NCBI GenBank assembly: GCA_041391365.1
Contig: JAWKOC010000004.1
Location: 62,001 to 126,000 of the forward strand
DNA from: JAGRAX01 sp041391365
GTDB taxonomy: Bacteria > Bdellovibrionota_G > JALEGL01 > JAGRMV01
Length of the DNA: 64,000 bases
Reading direction: 5' to 3'
Shown here piece by piece: positions 34,406-42,878 of the stretch. Below the pieces are notes generated by a model that worked only from the letters and a program-made list of their open reading frames with translations, searched no databases and was not told the DNA's origin. A program made the translations under genes and the position numbers. Each line of letters begins with the position of its first letter. The first letter of the stretch is position 1.

Positions 34406-34874
34406 GCTCAGTCGCCGCAAGGCTCCCCCGGCCGAAGCCGGAGATAAGGGTCTCACAGACGATCTTGATCCGTTGTGAAGTCCTCGGCAGGAAATGGCTC
34501 GCCGGAACTGCAAATCTTCACTGCAGAATCACCTGCTGCGCTTGAGTTTCCTTCCGAGGATTTCACAACGTGTCCCATTTCATCAGATGCAATGATCAGG
34601 AGAAAAAAGAAAAAAAGAGGAGATGCATGCCATGGGCATGCATCATTGTTTCTTATTATTACTTTTTTTCTTCTTGTGCATGAAGCGAAGAATCTGAGAG
34701 GGGAAAGCTCCCGTTTCGAAGTTCTGGGAAAACTAAAGCGCAGCCCGGAAGTCGATTGATCTTCTCTTGAGATCAGGCGAGCCATTTTCCCAGAACTTCG
34801 AAACGGGAGCTTACGCATGTCTGTGATGAGTGCCCCACCCGTCCTTGGCCGGGGGAGCCTTGCGGCGACTGAGC
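34406..34874. repeat. Modular intergenic repeat element, copy 3
   Basis: Ends 34406-34439 and 34841-34874 pair at 31 of 34 positions, with the outer 28 perfect. The left half matches copies 1 and 2, with the hairpin GATGCATGCC/GGCATGCATC at 34622-34644. The right-half inverted repeat is 26 bp and perfect (34707-34732 with 34785-34810). Against copy 2 it shows a paired change: CGTTTCGAAG here versus CGTTTCAAAG there, with the partner arm changed to match. It ends 1 base before the stop codon of the coiled-coil gene at 34876. Confidence 0.85.
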
Positions 34875-34875
34875 A

Positions 34876-35892
34876 TTACTCTTTGGGATCCAAAAAAACT
34901 TCTGTGGCTTCGGAAGATGGATCGGATGCAGGTTTTCTTTCAATCAAAGGAATCAAAACGATGGCTACGCTACAAAACATGAGAAACCCCAAAGGAAATG
35001 CCCATAGCAAAACAAATGGATTTCGATTTTTCACCACTTCCAAGGTTTGAGGAAGCTTCTTCAGCTGGAATGTTCTGAAATCTTCCAAATATTCCTGGCT
35101 TTCTTGGCCCAGCACGTTTTTCCACTGGTACATCTCCGATTCCAAATCGTTGATGCTGTTTTCAGTTTCACTGATTTTGGCTTCGATCTCTTGATACCGT
35201 TTGAGCTGGCTTTGCTTGGGGCCAATCTTAGTTTCGATCTCCTCAATTTTTGGCGTGAGCTTTTCAATTTGTGCATGCGCTTGGGTCAATTGCGTTTGAA
35301 AGGAGTTCTCTTCTCCTTTTTCCATCAATCTTGCCATCACGCTCAGCTGTGCTTGCCTGAGTCGAAGATTCTCTTTCAAGTTGGTGAGTTTTCGGTCTTC
35401 TCGATCCACTTCTTCTTCCACCTCATAAAAATCGATGTCGATGTCTTGGAGTTGGATTTCAAGCAAACTCAGATCGGTGGATCGATCTATGATTTCCTGA
35501 TTGAGTTGGTCCACTCGCTCGTTGGCGATGTCTCTATGGATCATTCCCAATGTGGAAGGGAGAACAGAAGAAAACACATGTTCTACAGCCCCGCGCTGAC
35601 TTCGATTCTGTGCAATGGCTTTGCAAGACGCTGTAGGACTGTTGAGAGATTTTTTGCAAATCAGATGAGTCTCATCAAAAGGAGGGTAAATCATGCGAAT
35701 GCTTTCAAGAGCCACAGATTGAATGTTGTTTTCAATCTGATCTTGAGAAATTTCAGGAGTGATTCCCACCAATCCGTAGTGATGACCCACCCAATAACTT
35801 TGAGGGATCAAAAGATAGCACAGATAGGAAAACGACAATGCAAAGAACACCGCAAGGCTAAAAAAAATCGAATGATCAACTTTGTCGTGCAT
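34876..35892 (-). CDS. Two-TM coiled-coil membrane protein, unknown
   Basis: A 338-aa protein with an N-terminal membrane helix (IFFSLAVFFALSFSYLCYLLI), a long charged coiled coil of about 180 residues rich in Glu, Gln and Leu heptads (DQLNQEIIDRSTDLSLLEIQL to DLESEMYQWKN), and a second membrane helix near the C-terminus (FVLLWAFPLGFLMFCSVAIVLI). The coiled coil is likely periplasmic, so it could bridge envelope layers. Its ATG overlaps the end of lnt by 17 bases. Last gene of the phoH-ybeY-lnt operon; I know no family. Confidence 0.65.
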   Translation of the reverse strand: MHDKVDHSIFFSLAVFFALSFSYLCYLLIPQSYWVGHHYGLVGITPEISQDQIENNIQSVALESIRMIYPPFDETHLICKKSLNSPTASCKAIAQNRSQRGAVEHVFSSVLPSTLGMIHRDIANERVDQLNQEIIDRSTDLSLLEIQLQDIDIDFYEVEEEVDREDRKLTNLKENLRLRQAQLSVMARLMEKGEENSFQTQLTQAHAQIEKLTPKIEEIETKIGPKQSQLKRYQEIEAKISETENSINDLESEMYQWKNVLGQESQEYLEDFRTFQLKKLPQTLEVVKNRNPFVLLWAFPLGFLMFCSVAIVLIPLIERKPASDPSSEATEVFLDPKE

Positions 35893-37429
35893 ACCGTTGT
35901 ACAAAATAACTCAAAGCGGGCCAAAAAAACAGTCCCAGAATGATCATCAGTGCCAGATGAGGAAATCGCACATAAAAGGTTTTGTAGGTATTGGGATGAA
36001 GGGTGGCCGTTTTGGTCCCCTGTTCAAAAAAAGGCGTTTGATTTTGGATTTCCCCAATCACGGTATAGCTGGCAGAAACTCCTGTATTGGCGGATCGCAC
36101 GATTTCTTTTCGGGTTTCAATGGCTCGGAAGGCTCCAAAACGCAGATGCTGATAGGGGCCGGAACTGTTGTTAAACCAGGCGTCGTTGGTAATGTTGACA
36201 AAAAATTCACTTCCTTGCTTCGCTGCCTGCCTAGCCAGCTCTGGAAACAACACTTCGTAGCAGATCAAGGTCGAAAACCGATGATCGTTCACCGAAAAAA
36301 AAGTGAGCTGATCCGCGGCTTCAAAATCGCCGGCAATTGCGGGGATCCATCGTTGCAGAATGGGCACAAGAGGAACATATTCACCAAAAGGGACCAAGTG
36401 TCGTTTGTCGTATCGACTGAGAATGGTGCCTTGATCATCAACCAAAAAAGCAGAGTTGAAATAACTGTTTTGACTGTGCATGTTTTGCCAGCTTACAGCT
36501 CCAATCACGTGGAATGCATCAGGGGCATATTGATTCAAAAAGGGAAAAGCTTTGACCTGATCCGAAACCGTCTGTGGCAAGGCGGCCTCTGGCCATACGA
36601 TCAAATCCACGTGACTCGAATCAAAATTGGACAACAGATCAAAGTATCGCTGATACATGATTGGACCTGCCCCTTTTGAGAGTCGCACATCTTGGGAAAT
36701 GTTGGGTTGAAGGTAGGCCACCTCAAGGACATTTTTCGAGGTCTCAGATTGCCATCGATGAATTTGATAGAATCCATAGAGATGAATCACGATCATCGAA
36801 CCCACCAACATTCCCACGGTTTTCGTTAGAGTTTTTGCTTTTCCTTGAATCCACATCTCCATCGCAAAGACCACATGGGTGGAGAAAAGAAAAAACAAAA
36901 ACGTAAGCCCCAGGGTTCCGATCACATCGATGATCTGAATCAACGGCAGGTCACTGTACAATCCATAACTTGGAACGATCCATGGAAAACCACCAACAGG
37001 GAAAAATGAAAACACATATTCAGCCATCGTCAAAGCTGCTGCTGTCCACACTCTGGGGTAGGGACCACGATAGTTTCCGATCCAATAGAAGGGGATGGAT
37101 AAGACCAGTGCGCGAACCACGATGATCAAAATCAATGCCATGGTCGCGAGAAAAACATTCAAGTCACCATACTGACGCATGGAAATGAAAATCCAATACA
37201 AGGTTCCCAGACCACTGATCGCATGAAAAACAAATCCCCACATCCAACTTTGTCGGGGTGTAGATCGAGAGCTCAAGAACAACATCGGAAGAAAAGAAAT
37301 CAAGGTGAATACGTGCGTATACGATTGATTCCACCAGGGGTGGGTCCCAAAAGCCATGGGAAAACTCAAAATGTACAAAATCGAGCTACAAACGCAAAGT
37401 GCGAACCTATAGGACTTGTTGAATTTCAT
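35876..37429 (-). CDS. lnt: Apolipoprotein N-acyltransferase
   Basis: A 517-aa inner-membrane enzyme that adds the third acyl chain to lipoproteins. N-terminal membrane helices are followed by a nitrilase domain with the catalytic triad: Glu in DLIVWPEAALPQ, Lys in RYDKRHLVPFGEYVPL and Cys in STLICYEVLFPE. The ending VRFPHLALMIILGLFFWPALSY is the last helix. ATG 37429 (MKFNKSY) overlaps ybeY by 23 bases. It serves the many lipoproteins in this window (Pal, CpoB, Ig-like and metzincin-like). Confidence 0.94.
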   Translation of the reverse strand: MKFNKSYRFALCVCSSILYILSFPMAFGTHPWWNQSYTHVFTLISFLPMLFLSSRSTPRQSWMWGFVFHAISGLGTLYWIFISMRQYGDLNVFLATMALILIIVVRALVLSIPFYWIGNYRGPYPRVWTAAALTMAEYVFSFFPVGGFPWIVPSYGLYSDLPLIQIIDVIGTLGLTFLFFLFSTHVVFAMEMWIQGKAKTLTKTVGMLVGSMIVIHLYGFYQIHRWQSETSKNVLEVAYLQPNISQDVRLSKGAGPIMYQRYFDLLSNFDSSHVDLIVWPEAALPQTVSDQVKAFPFLNQYAPDAFHVIGAVSWQNMHSQNSYFNSAFLVDDQGTILSRYDKRHLVPFGEYVPLVPILQRWIPAIAGDFEAADQLTFFSVNDHRFSTLICYEVLFPELARQAAKQGSEFFVNITNDAWFNNSSGPYQHLRFGAFRAIETRKEIVRSANTGVSASYTVIGEIQNQTPFFEQGTKTATLHPNTYKTFYVRFPHLALMIILGLFFWPALSYFVQRYARQS

Positions 37430-37862
37430 CGAGCAACTGGCCTTGCAATGCAAACATTACTTTTTCTTGTTGCAAAGTAACGTGATCATAGCCAAGAAGG
37501 TGCAAAAGTCCATGAATCGCGAGCAATCGATATTCATCTTTGATCCGTTGGTTTTTTTCACGTGCTTGTCGTACGGTGGTTTCTTTTGAGATGATGATGT
37601 CGCCCAAAAATCTCCAGCCATCCATGTGTTCATCCTGTGAAAAACTTAAAACGTCTGTGGGTTTATCTTTATTTCGATATTCTCGATTGAGTTCTTGGAT
37701 TTGTTGATCGTCAACGATGGCCACAGAAATTTCTACATGAGATAGACCAAGAATATGCAATGCTCTGAGCAGAGTTGCTTCAAGGTCTTTTTTGCGTGCG
37801 CTCTGGGGTCTTGTATCTTGGACGAGAATCCGGTTGGTCTTTGTCCTACCGCTGCGTTTCAT
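37407..37862 (-). CDS. ybeY: Endoribonuclease YbeY
   Basis: A 151-aa zinc RNase for 16S rRNA 3'-end maturation and ribosome quality control. The zinc motif is AIHGLLHLLGYDH, and EYRNKDKPTDVLSFSQDE is the conserved central segment. The ATG at 37862 (MKRSGRTK) is chosen; it overlaps phoH by 17 bases, as commonly found for phoH-ybeY pairs. Confidence 0.95.
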   Translation of the reverse strand: MKRSGRTKTNRILVQDTRPQSARKKDLEATLLRALHILGLSHVEISVAIVDDQQIQELNREYRNKDKPTDVLSFSQDEHMDGWRFLGDIIISKETTVRQAREKNQRIKDEYRLLAIHGLLHLLGYDHVTLQQEKVMFALQGQLLDEIQQVL

Positions 37863-38799
37863 GACTTTCGTAGGCGTTGATGATTTTTTGGACCAGTTTG
37901 TGTCGGACAACATCTTCGGACGTAAATTTTACAAAGCCAATCTCATCAATGTCTTTCAAAATATTCAGTGCGTGAACGAGTCCAGAGCTTTGTCCTCTAG
38001 GCAAATCGATTTGGGTGATATCTCCTGTGACCACGGCACGGGAGTCTTTTCCCAGTCGAGTCAAAAACATTTTCATTTGTTCGATCGTGGTATTCTGAGC
38101 TTCATCGAGAACCACAAAAGCTTGGCTCAACGTTCTTCCTCTCATGAATGCCAAAGGTGCCACTTCGATCACATCGGTTTCAATCATACGTTTGACTCGT
38201 TCTCCATCAAACATGTCGAACAGGGCATCGTACAATGGTCGCAGATAGGGGTTCACCTTTTCAACCATATCGCCCGGCAAAAAACCCAATTTTTCCCCCG
38301 CTTCTACCGCCGGCCGAGTCAATATAATCCGTTTGACCTGTTTGGTGATCAAGGCTTTGGCGGCCATCGCCATGGCAAGGTAGGTTTTTCCCGTTCCTGC
38401 AGGACCCCACCCAAAGACAATGTCTTTTTGTTCGATCGTTTTGATGTACAGACTTTGATTTTGAGTCTTGGCTACAATGTCAGTCCCTTTTTTGGAAACG
38501 GGTACAGAGGTTTCAAGCATCTCGGAGAGTTGTCCGTGAGGAGACTTTTTCACCTGTTTGCAAGCTTGCTCGACATCTGAGCTTGTCAGAGTATGGCCAT
38601 GTTCAACATACTGATAAAGTCCATGCAATGCTTTCTGTGCCATTTCAACTTGGGCATCTGGTCCTTTGAGATGGAGGCTTGTGCCTCGGATCTGAATGTC
38701 GATGTCAAAAAAATGTTCGATCAAAATGATGTTGGAGTCTTGCTGTCCAAACAGAACTCGTGCGATTTCAGAATTTTCAAAGTCTAAGGTTTTGTTCAT
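37846..38799 (-). CDS. phoH: PhoH-like ATPase (YbeZ)
   Basis: A 317-aa protein with an N-terminal KH-like segment (IRGTSLHLKGPDAQVEMAQKAL) and a PhoH NTPase domain: Walker A GWGPAGTGKTYLAMAMA, Walker B AFVVLDEAQNTTIEQMKMFLTRLG and VVTGDITQIDLP. PhoH/YbeZ partners YbeY in RNA metabolism. It is third in an overlapping operon, 5 bases after the small membrane protein gene. Confidence 0.94.
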   Translation of the reverse strand: MNKTLDFENSEIARVLFGQQDSNIILIEHFFDIDIQIRGTSLHLKGPDAQVEMAQKALHGLYQYVEHGHTLTSSDVEQACKQVKKSPHGQLSEMLETSVPVSKKGTDIVAKTQNQSLYIKTIEQKDIVFGWGPAGTGKTYLAMAMAAKALITKQVKRIILTRPAVEAGEKLGFLPGDMVEKVNPYLRPLYDALFDMFDGERVKRMIETDVIEVAPLAFMRGRTLSQAFVVLDEAQNTTIEQMKMFLTRLGKDSRAVVTGDITQIDLPRGQSSGLVHALNILKDIDEIGFVKFTSEDVVRHKLVQKIINAYESHETQR

Positions 38800-38804
38800 G
38801 TTTT

Positions 38805-39164
38805 TTACTTCCTGTACAAGGTGTAACGATTTTTCTCAGAATTGTAGATCCATTTGTGATCTTCTACATCTTCGAGCTCCGATAGTCGATAAGGATATCG
38901 ATTGTTTTGAATTTGATACACATAGATTTTTTTCTCCAATTCTTCTCTCTCTTTTTGCTGATTGAATGATCCGAATCCGTAGCGATCAATCCGGATTTTG
39001 TTTCCTTCGGGATTCATCAGTCCATGGTTGAAATTAACATGAGAAGGGAGTCGATAACTCAAAATGGGTGTGATGAAAGCCAAAAAGAAATACACCAGAA
39101 AATAGGGGAAATTTTTCAAAACCCATCGGAAAAAACCAGACATGTGGTCATGATTGTTGCTCAT
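38805..39164 (-). CDS. Small membrane protein, unknown
   Basis: A 119-aa protein with one hydrophobic segment (YFLVYFFLAFITPILSY) near the N-terminus and a polar C-terminal domain that has an EREELEKKIYVYQIQNNRYPYRLSELEDV helix. This last motif resembles the conserved 'Y..NG.YP.sL.eL' segment of pseudopilin-like proteins, though no prepilin cleavage site is present. The ATG overlaps the stop of the preceding TPR gene (ATGA). Operon partner of phoH. Confidence 0.6.
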   Translation of the reverse strand: MSNNHDHMSGFFRWVLKNFPYFLVYFFLAFITPILSYRLPSHVNFNHGLMNPEGNKIRIDRYGFGSFNQQKEREELEKKIYVYQIQNNRYPYRLSELEDVEDHKWIYNSEKNRYTLYRK

Positions 39165-40903
39165 GAGGGTTTCCTTTTTTTGTATCGAAGGTTTGCAATG
39201 TGAGATGCGTACGTAAGAGTGAGTAGGAATAGAAAAATGATGAAGAAGGGGAAGTGGTATCCTTCCCAACAATATTTGTATGAAATGACACAAGCCACAA
39301 CACTGAACAAAATCGAAAACAAATTCCAAAAGCTTTTGGAGAGTTCACCCGTAAGAAACAAATACACCCCCGGCATGACCGACAAAAAAAATCGTTTCCA
39401 GGGATTGTGAATTTCAGGAAGAAGGCCTCTTCTTTGTTGGACCAAGGTTTTGGAATTGGTCTCTCGGATCATGGAAAGTTTTTCTCGATACACCAAAAAC
39501 AAAGGCTGGAGGGAAATGAATTTTCGGAACATGATGCAAATGAGCATGGTCAAGCACAAGCAAATGCAGTAGCTGGTGAATGAGAAAAAAGTAAAATAGT
39601 GTCGAAAAATAGATTGAAAAGATTGTAGTGTTTGCGGATTGATCGTGATCACACGCTGCGCGTAGTCTGATGGTTCGATGTTTGAATCGATCAGGATTTC
39701 ATGTTGAGTCAATCGAGTTTTGATTTGGTTGTACTTTCTTCCGTCAATTTTTCGCATTTTATCTTCATGCATTTGTCGTTTTTCAATATCGCCCACTCGT
39801 GACGATAAAATGCTGGCATTGGCATGAATCAAGAAATTGTTCGGAAATCGATCCAGCAATTTTTCATAGTTTTCACGCGTGATTGAAATGTCTTCCTCTG
39901 GGAAATTCAAGTTGGCCAAGTTGATCCAGGGTTTTGGCCAAGCCGGGGCAAGACGAGTGGCCTTGTTCAGATGAATTTCGGCTTCTTCATTTTGATGGAT
40001 GGATTTTTCCAAGGTTCCCAATGCAAACAGAGCTTCTGGATCTTCAGGGTTTTCGGACAAGGCTTGTTTGAGGTTCTCCATGTTTTGCGCGATTCGAAAG
40101 CCGCTATGAATTTCATTGAATACGATGCCCAGATTTTCACGCGCCTGTTTTTCCATCGCCAAAGGAAAAAATAACATCGAAACGAAAATGGAAAACCCAA
40201 TGGTGGAAACCGTCAAAAGGTGTTTCTCATCTACTTTGGTAAATCTCCACAAAAAAGGTGTAAAAGCTAAAATCACGCCTGCAGGGCCCATCACCATATA
40301 AATCAATCCAAACACCATTACCAAAATCAGGAGAAAATTGATCGGCGTCAAAGCTTTGAAACTGGAGGAATAATACTGAACAATAAAATCGCCATACTTG
40401 GTGAGGAATAAGATCAGAACAATCAAGAGGGAGAAACAAGACGCATAAAAACAACACTGTGCAAAGCAAACAAACAAATTCAATCGAGAAAAAGGATTGG
40501 ACCATTCTTTGATGAGTCCTTTGTAACATGCTCCCAGCATGATTTTCCACTCGTCAAAATTCGAAGAGAATCGGCACAAATGATACTCCGGCAGGGGACT
40601 GTCTTTGGAAAGTTCTACCGCCATTCGATAGCGAACATCCAGGAGGCTTTCTGAAATGGGCATGGCTCCGAGTTCATCCAAGAGAAGCTCGGTCAAGATG
40701 GACAGATTCTGAATGTTGTATTTTTGCTGCAAGATTAGAATTTGATCGAGCTGCTTTTCTCCTTTTTGTCCAGGAACCATGATGACTTTTGATCGTACCC
40801 TCCAAAGGTTTCGGATTTCTTGATCGATCTGTTCCCATGAATTTTGCTCTGCATGCACAGGTCCGATTTGACCCAAAATCTGGATCAGAACGAGCAGGGT
40901 CAT
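39161..40903 (-). CDS. Membrane protein with TPR repeats, unknown
   Basis: A 580-aa protein with a signal peptide (MTLLVLIQILGQIGPVHA), a periplasmic helical region, three membrane helices around residues 155-270, a TPR-like stretch (LKQALSENPEDPEALFALGTLEKSIHQNEEAEIHLNKATRLAPAWPKPW, with NLANL), and further helices at the C-terminus (FFLSVMPGVYLFLTG and beyond). The ATG at 40903 is preferred to a TTG 30 bases earlier. First gene of the operon with phoH-ybeY-lnt. The domain layout suggests assembly of an envelope complex; this is inference. Confidence 0.62.
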   Translation of the reverse strand: MTLLVLIQILGQIGPVHAEQNSWEQIDQEIRNLWRVRSKVIMVPGQKGEKQLDQILILQQKYNIQNLSILTELLLDELGAMPISESLLDVRYRMAVELSKDSPLPEYHLCRFSSNFDEWKIMLGACYKGLIKEWSNPFSRLNLFVCFAQCCFYASCFSLLIVLILFLTKYGDFIVQYYSSSFKALTPINFLLILVMVFGLIYMVMGPAGVILAFTPFLWRFTKVDEKHLLTVSTIGFSIFVSMLFFPLAMEKQARENLGIVFNEIHSGFRIAQNMENLKQALSENPEDPEALFALGTLEKSIHQNEEAEIHLNKATRLAPAWPKPWINLANLNFPEEDISITRENYEKLLDRFPNNFLIHANASILSSRVGDIEKRQMHEDKMRKIDGRKYNQIKTRLTQHEILIDSNIEPSDYAQRVITINPQTLQSFQSIFRHYFTFFSFTSYCICLCLTMLICIMFRKFISLQPLFLVYREKLSMIRETNSKTLVQQRRGLLPEIHNPWKRFFLSVMPGVYLFLTGELSKSFWNLFSILFSVVACVISYKYCWEGYHFPFFIIFLFLLTLTYASHIANLRYKKRKPS

Positions 40904-41118
40904 GCCGACCCATGGAGTGCATCGGAAGGACAAAAGGCCAAAGAACTTGGCGGATTTCTTTTTCTCTATAGATTTGATAAGTATCGTCTACCTTAAGCGT
41001 TTTGCTTTCACAGCTTGAATAGGTTCGAGTTCAATTATAGCAAAATGCCAATGAAGCCGAATAGGAAAAAGTGTTTGATTTTACATGGTTTTAACTTGTT
41101 GCGTTGTAAGGTGTGTGC

Positions 41119-42858
41119 ATGAAATACAGTCAGTTGTTTTGTCCAACATTGAAAGAAGATCCAGCATCCGTTGAGGTTGCGAGCCATAGGCTGCTCTTGC
41201 GAGCTGGAATGATTCGCCAGGTTGCGGCAGGAATCTACGATGTGCTTCCGGTGGGGCTGCGTGTGATTCGAAAAATCGAAACCATCGTTCGACAAGAGAT
41301 GAATCGTGCCGGCGCGCAGGAAATTCTCATGCCGATGGTGCAGCCTGCAGAACTGTGGAAAGAGACCGGTCGTTGGGAAGGCAATGGAAAAGAGCTGCTT
41401 CGTTTCAAAGATCGCAATGAGAGAGATTTTTGTTTGGGTCCCACGCACGAAGAAGTTGTTACCGATTTGGTTCGTCGGGAAATTCGTTCTTATAAGCAAC
41501 TTCCTGTGAATCTCTATCAAATTCAGACAAAGTTTCGGGATGAAATTCGTCCCCGATTTGGATTGATGCGGGGCCGAGAGTTCAGCATGAAAGACGCGTA
41601 CAGTTTTGACGTCTCGCTGGAGGGCATGCAGGAAAGTTATCGGAAAATGAAAGTTGCCTATGAAAATATTTTCCGCCGATGTGGTCTACAATTTCGGAGC
41701 GTTCAAGCAGATTCAGGAAACATTGGGGGCAGCCAATCCGAAGAGTTCATGGTGTTGGCACAATCAGGAGAAGACGAAGTTGCTCATTGTCCCAACTGCG
41801 GATATGCCGCCAATACAGAAAAAGCGCAGAGCTCCATCGATTTTTCTACGCTGACCAAAGAAGTTTTTGTGCAGAAGGAGAAAAAAGAAACTCCGAACCA
41901 AAAGACCATCGAACAGGTGGCGTCCTTTTTGGGGATCGATCCAGATCAAACTCTCAAGGTTCTCTTGTATCATACGGAAAAAGGCATCGCCGCAGCGGTG
42001 CTTCCAGGAAATCGGGAGTTGAGCGAAATTCAATTTCAACGAGCCTTGGGCGTTTCAGAGTTTCGACCCTTGGCACCCGCTGAACTCAAGGGCCAAGGCG
42101 GTGTTGAGTTCGGCTCCATCGGTCCCATCGACCTGAAAAAAGCCATTCCGGGAGTGACCCAGGTTCTTTTCGATACGTTGATTCACAAAGGTCGAGCCTA
42201 TTGTGTGGGAGCCAACGAAAATGGATTCCATTGGGTGGGTGCGGTTGCAGGAAAAGATTTTCTTGCAAATGATGAACCGTACAATCTTCACAAGGTAGCG
42301 CAAGGGGATCGATGTATGCAATGTGATGGGGGGATGCTTGAAGTCGAACGCGGGATCGAGGTCGGCCATATTTTTGCCTTGGGCACAAAATACAGCAAAG
42401 CCATGAACTGCGTGTTCACGGATGAAAACGGCAAAGAAAAGCCCATGGAAATGGGATGCTATGGCGTGGGCGTGAGTCGAACGGCTCAAGCTGCGGTGGA
42501 GCAAAATTTTGATGACAAAGGAATTGTTTTTCCTCCGGCCATTGCTCCTTTTGAGGTCGTGATTGATGTGGTGAAGTGGAAAGACGAAACACTTCAAAAA
42601 CACGCCGTTGAACTGTATCAAACCTTGCTAGATCATGGCTTTGACGTACTATTGGATGATCGGGATGTGTCGATTGGAGTTAAACTCAAAGACGCTGAAC
42701 TTCTCGGAATTCCGGCTCGCATTTTGGTGGGACACAAAGGAATTGAACAACAGCAATTGGAAGTGAAAATGCGTTGGGCGGCAGATCAGCATTGGATAAG
42801 CCCTTCAGAGCTTGTATCGTGGCTCAAAGAAAATTTGGAAAAAGGCATTGATGCCTAA
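41119..42858 (+). CDS. proS: Prolyl-tRNA synthetase (bacterial type with INS domain)
   Basis: A 579-aa class II synthetase. Motif 1 region MKYSQLFCPTLKEDPASVEVASHRLLLRAGMIRQVAAGIYDVLPVG, motif 2 QIQTKFRDEIRPRFGLMRGREFSMKDAYSFD and motif 3 EMGCYGVGVSRTAQAAVEQ are clear. Between motifs 2 and 3 sits the YbaK-like editing domain (about 225-390), which removes mischarged Ala. The C-terminal anticodon-binding domain follows. ATG 41119 has AAGGTG upstream. It is 20 bases before purB. Confidence 0.97.
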   Translation: MKYSQLFCPTLKEDPASVEVASHRLLLRAGMIRQVAAGIYDVLPVGLRVIRKIETIVRQEMNRAGAQEILMPMVQPAELWKETGRWEGNGKELLRFKDRNERDFCLGPTHEEVVTDLVRREIRSYKQLPVNLYQIQTKFRDEIRPRFGLMRGREFSMKDAYSFDVSLEGMQESYRKMKVAYENIFRRCGLQFRSVQADSGNIGGSQSEEFMVLAQSGEDEVAHCPNCGYAANTEKAQSSIDFSTLTKEVFVQKEKKETPNQKTIEQVASFLGIDPDQTLKVLLYHTEKGIAAAVLPGNRELSEIQFQRALGVSEFRPLAPAELKGQGGVEFGSIGPIDLKKAIPGVTQVLFDTLIHKGRAYCVGANENGFHWVGAVAGKDFLANDEPYNLHKVAQGDRCMQCDGGMLEVERGIEVGHIFALGTKYSKAMNCVFTDENGKEKPMEMGCYGVGVSRTAQAAVEQNFDDKGIVFPPAIAPFEVVIDVVKWKDETLQKHAVELYQTLLDHGFDVLLDDRDVSIGVKLKDAELLGIPARILVGHKGIEQQQLEVKMRWAADQHWISPSELVSWLKENLEKGIDA

Positions 42859-42878
42859 CCTCAAGTAGGAATTTTGCA

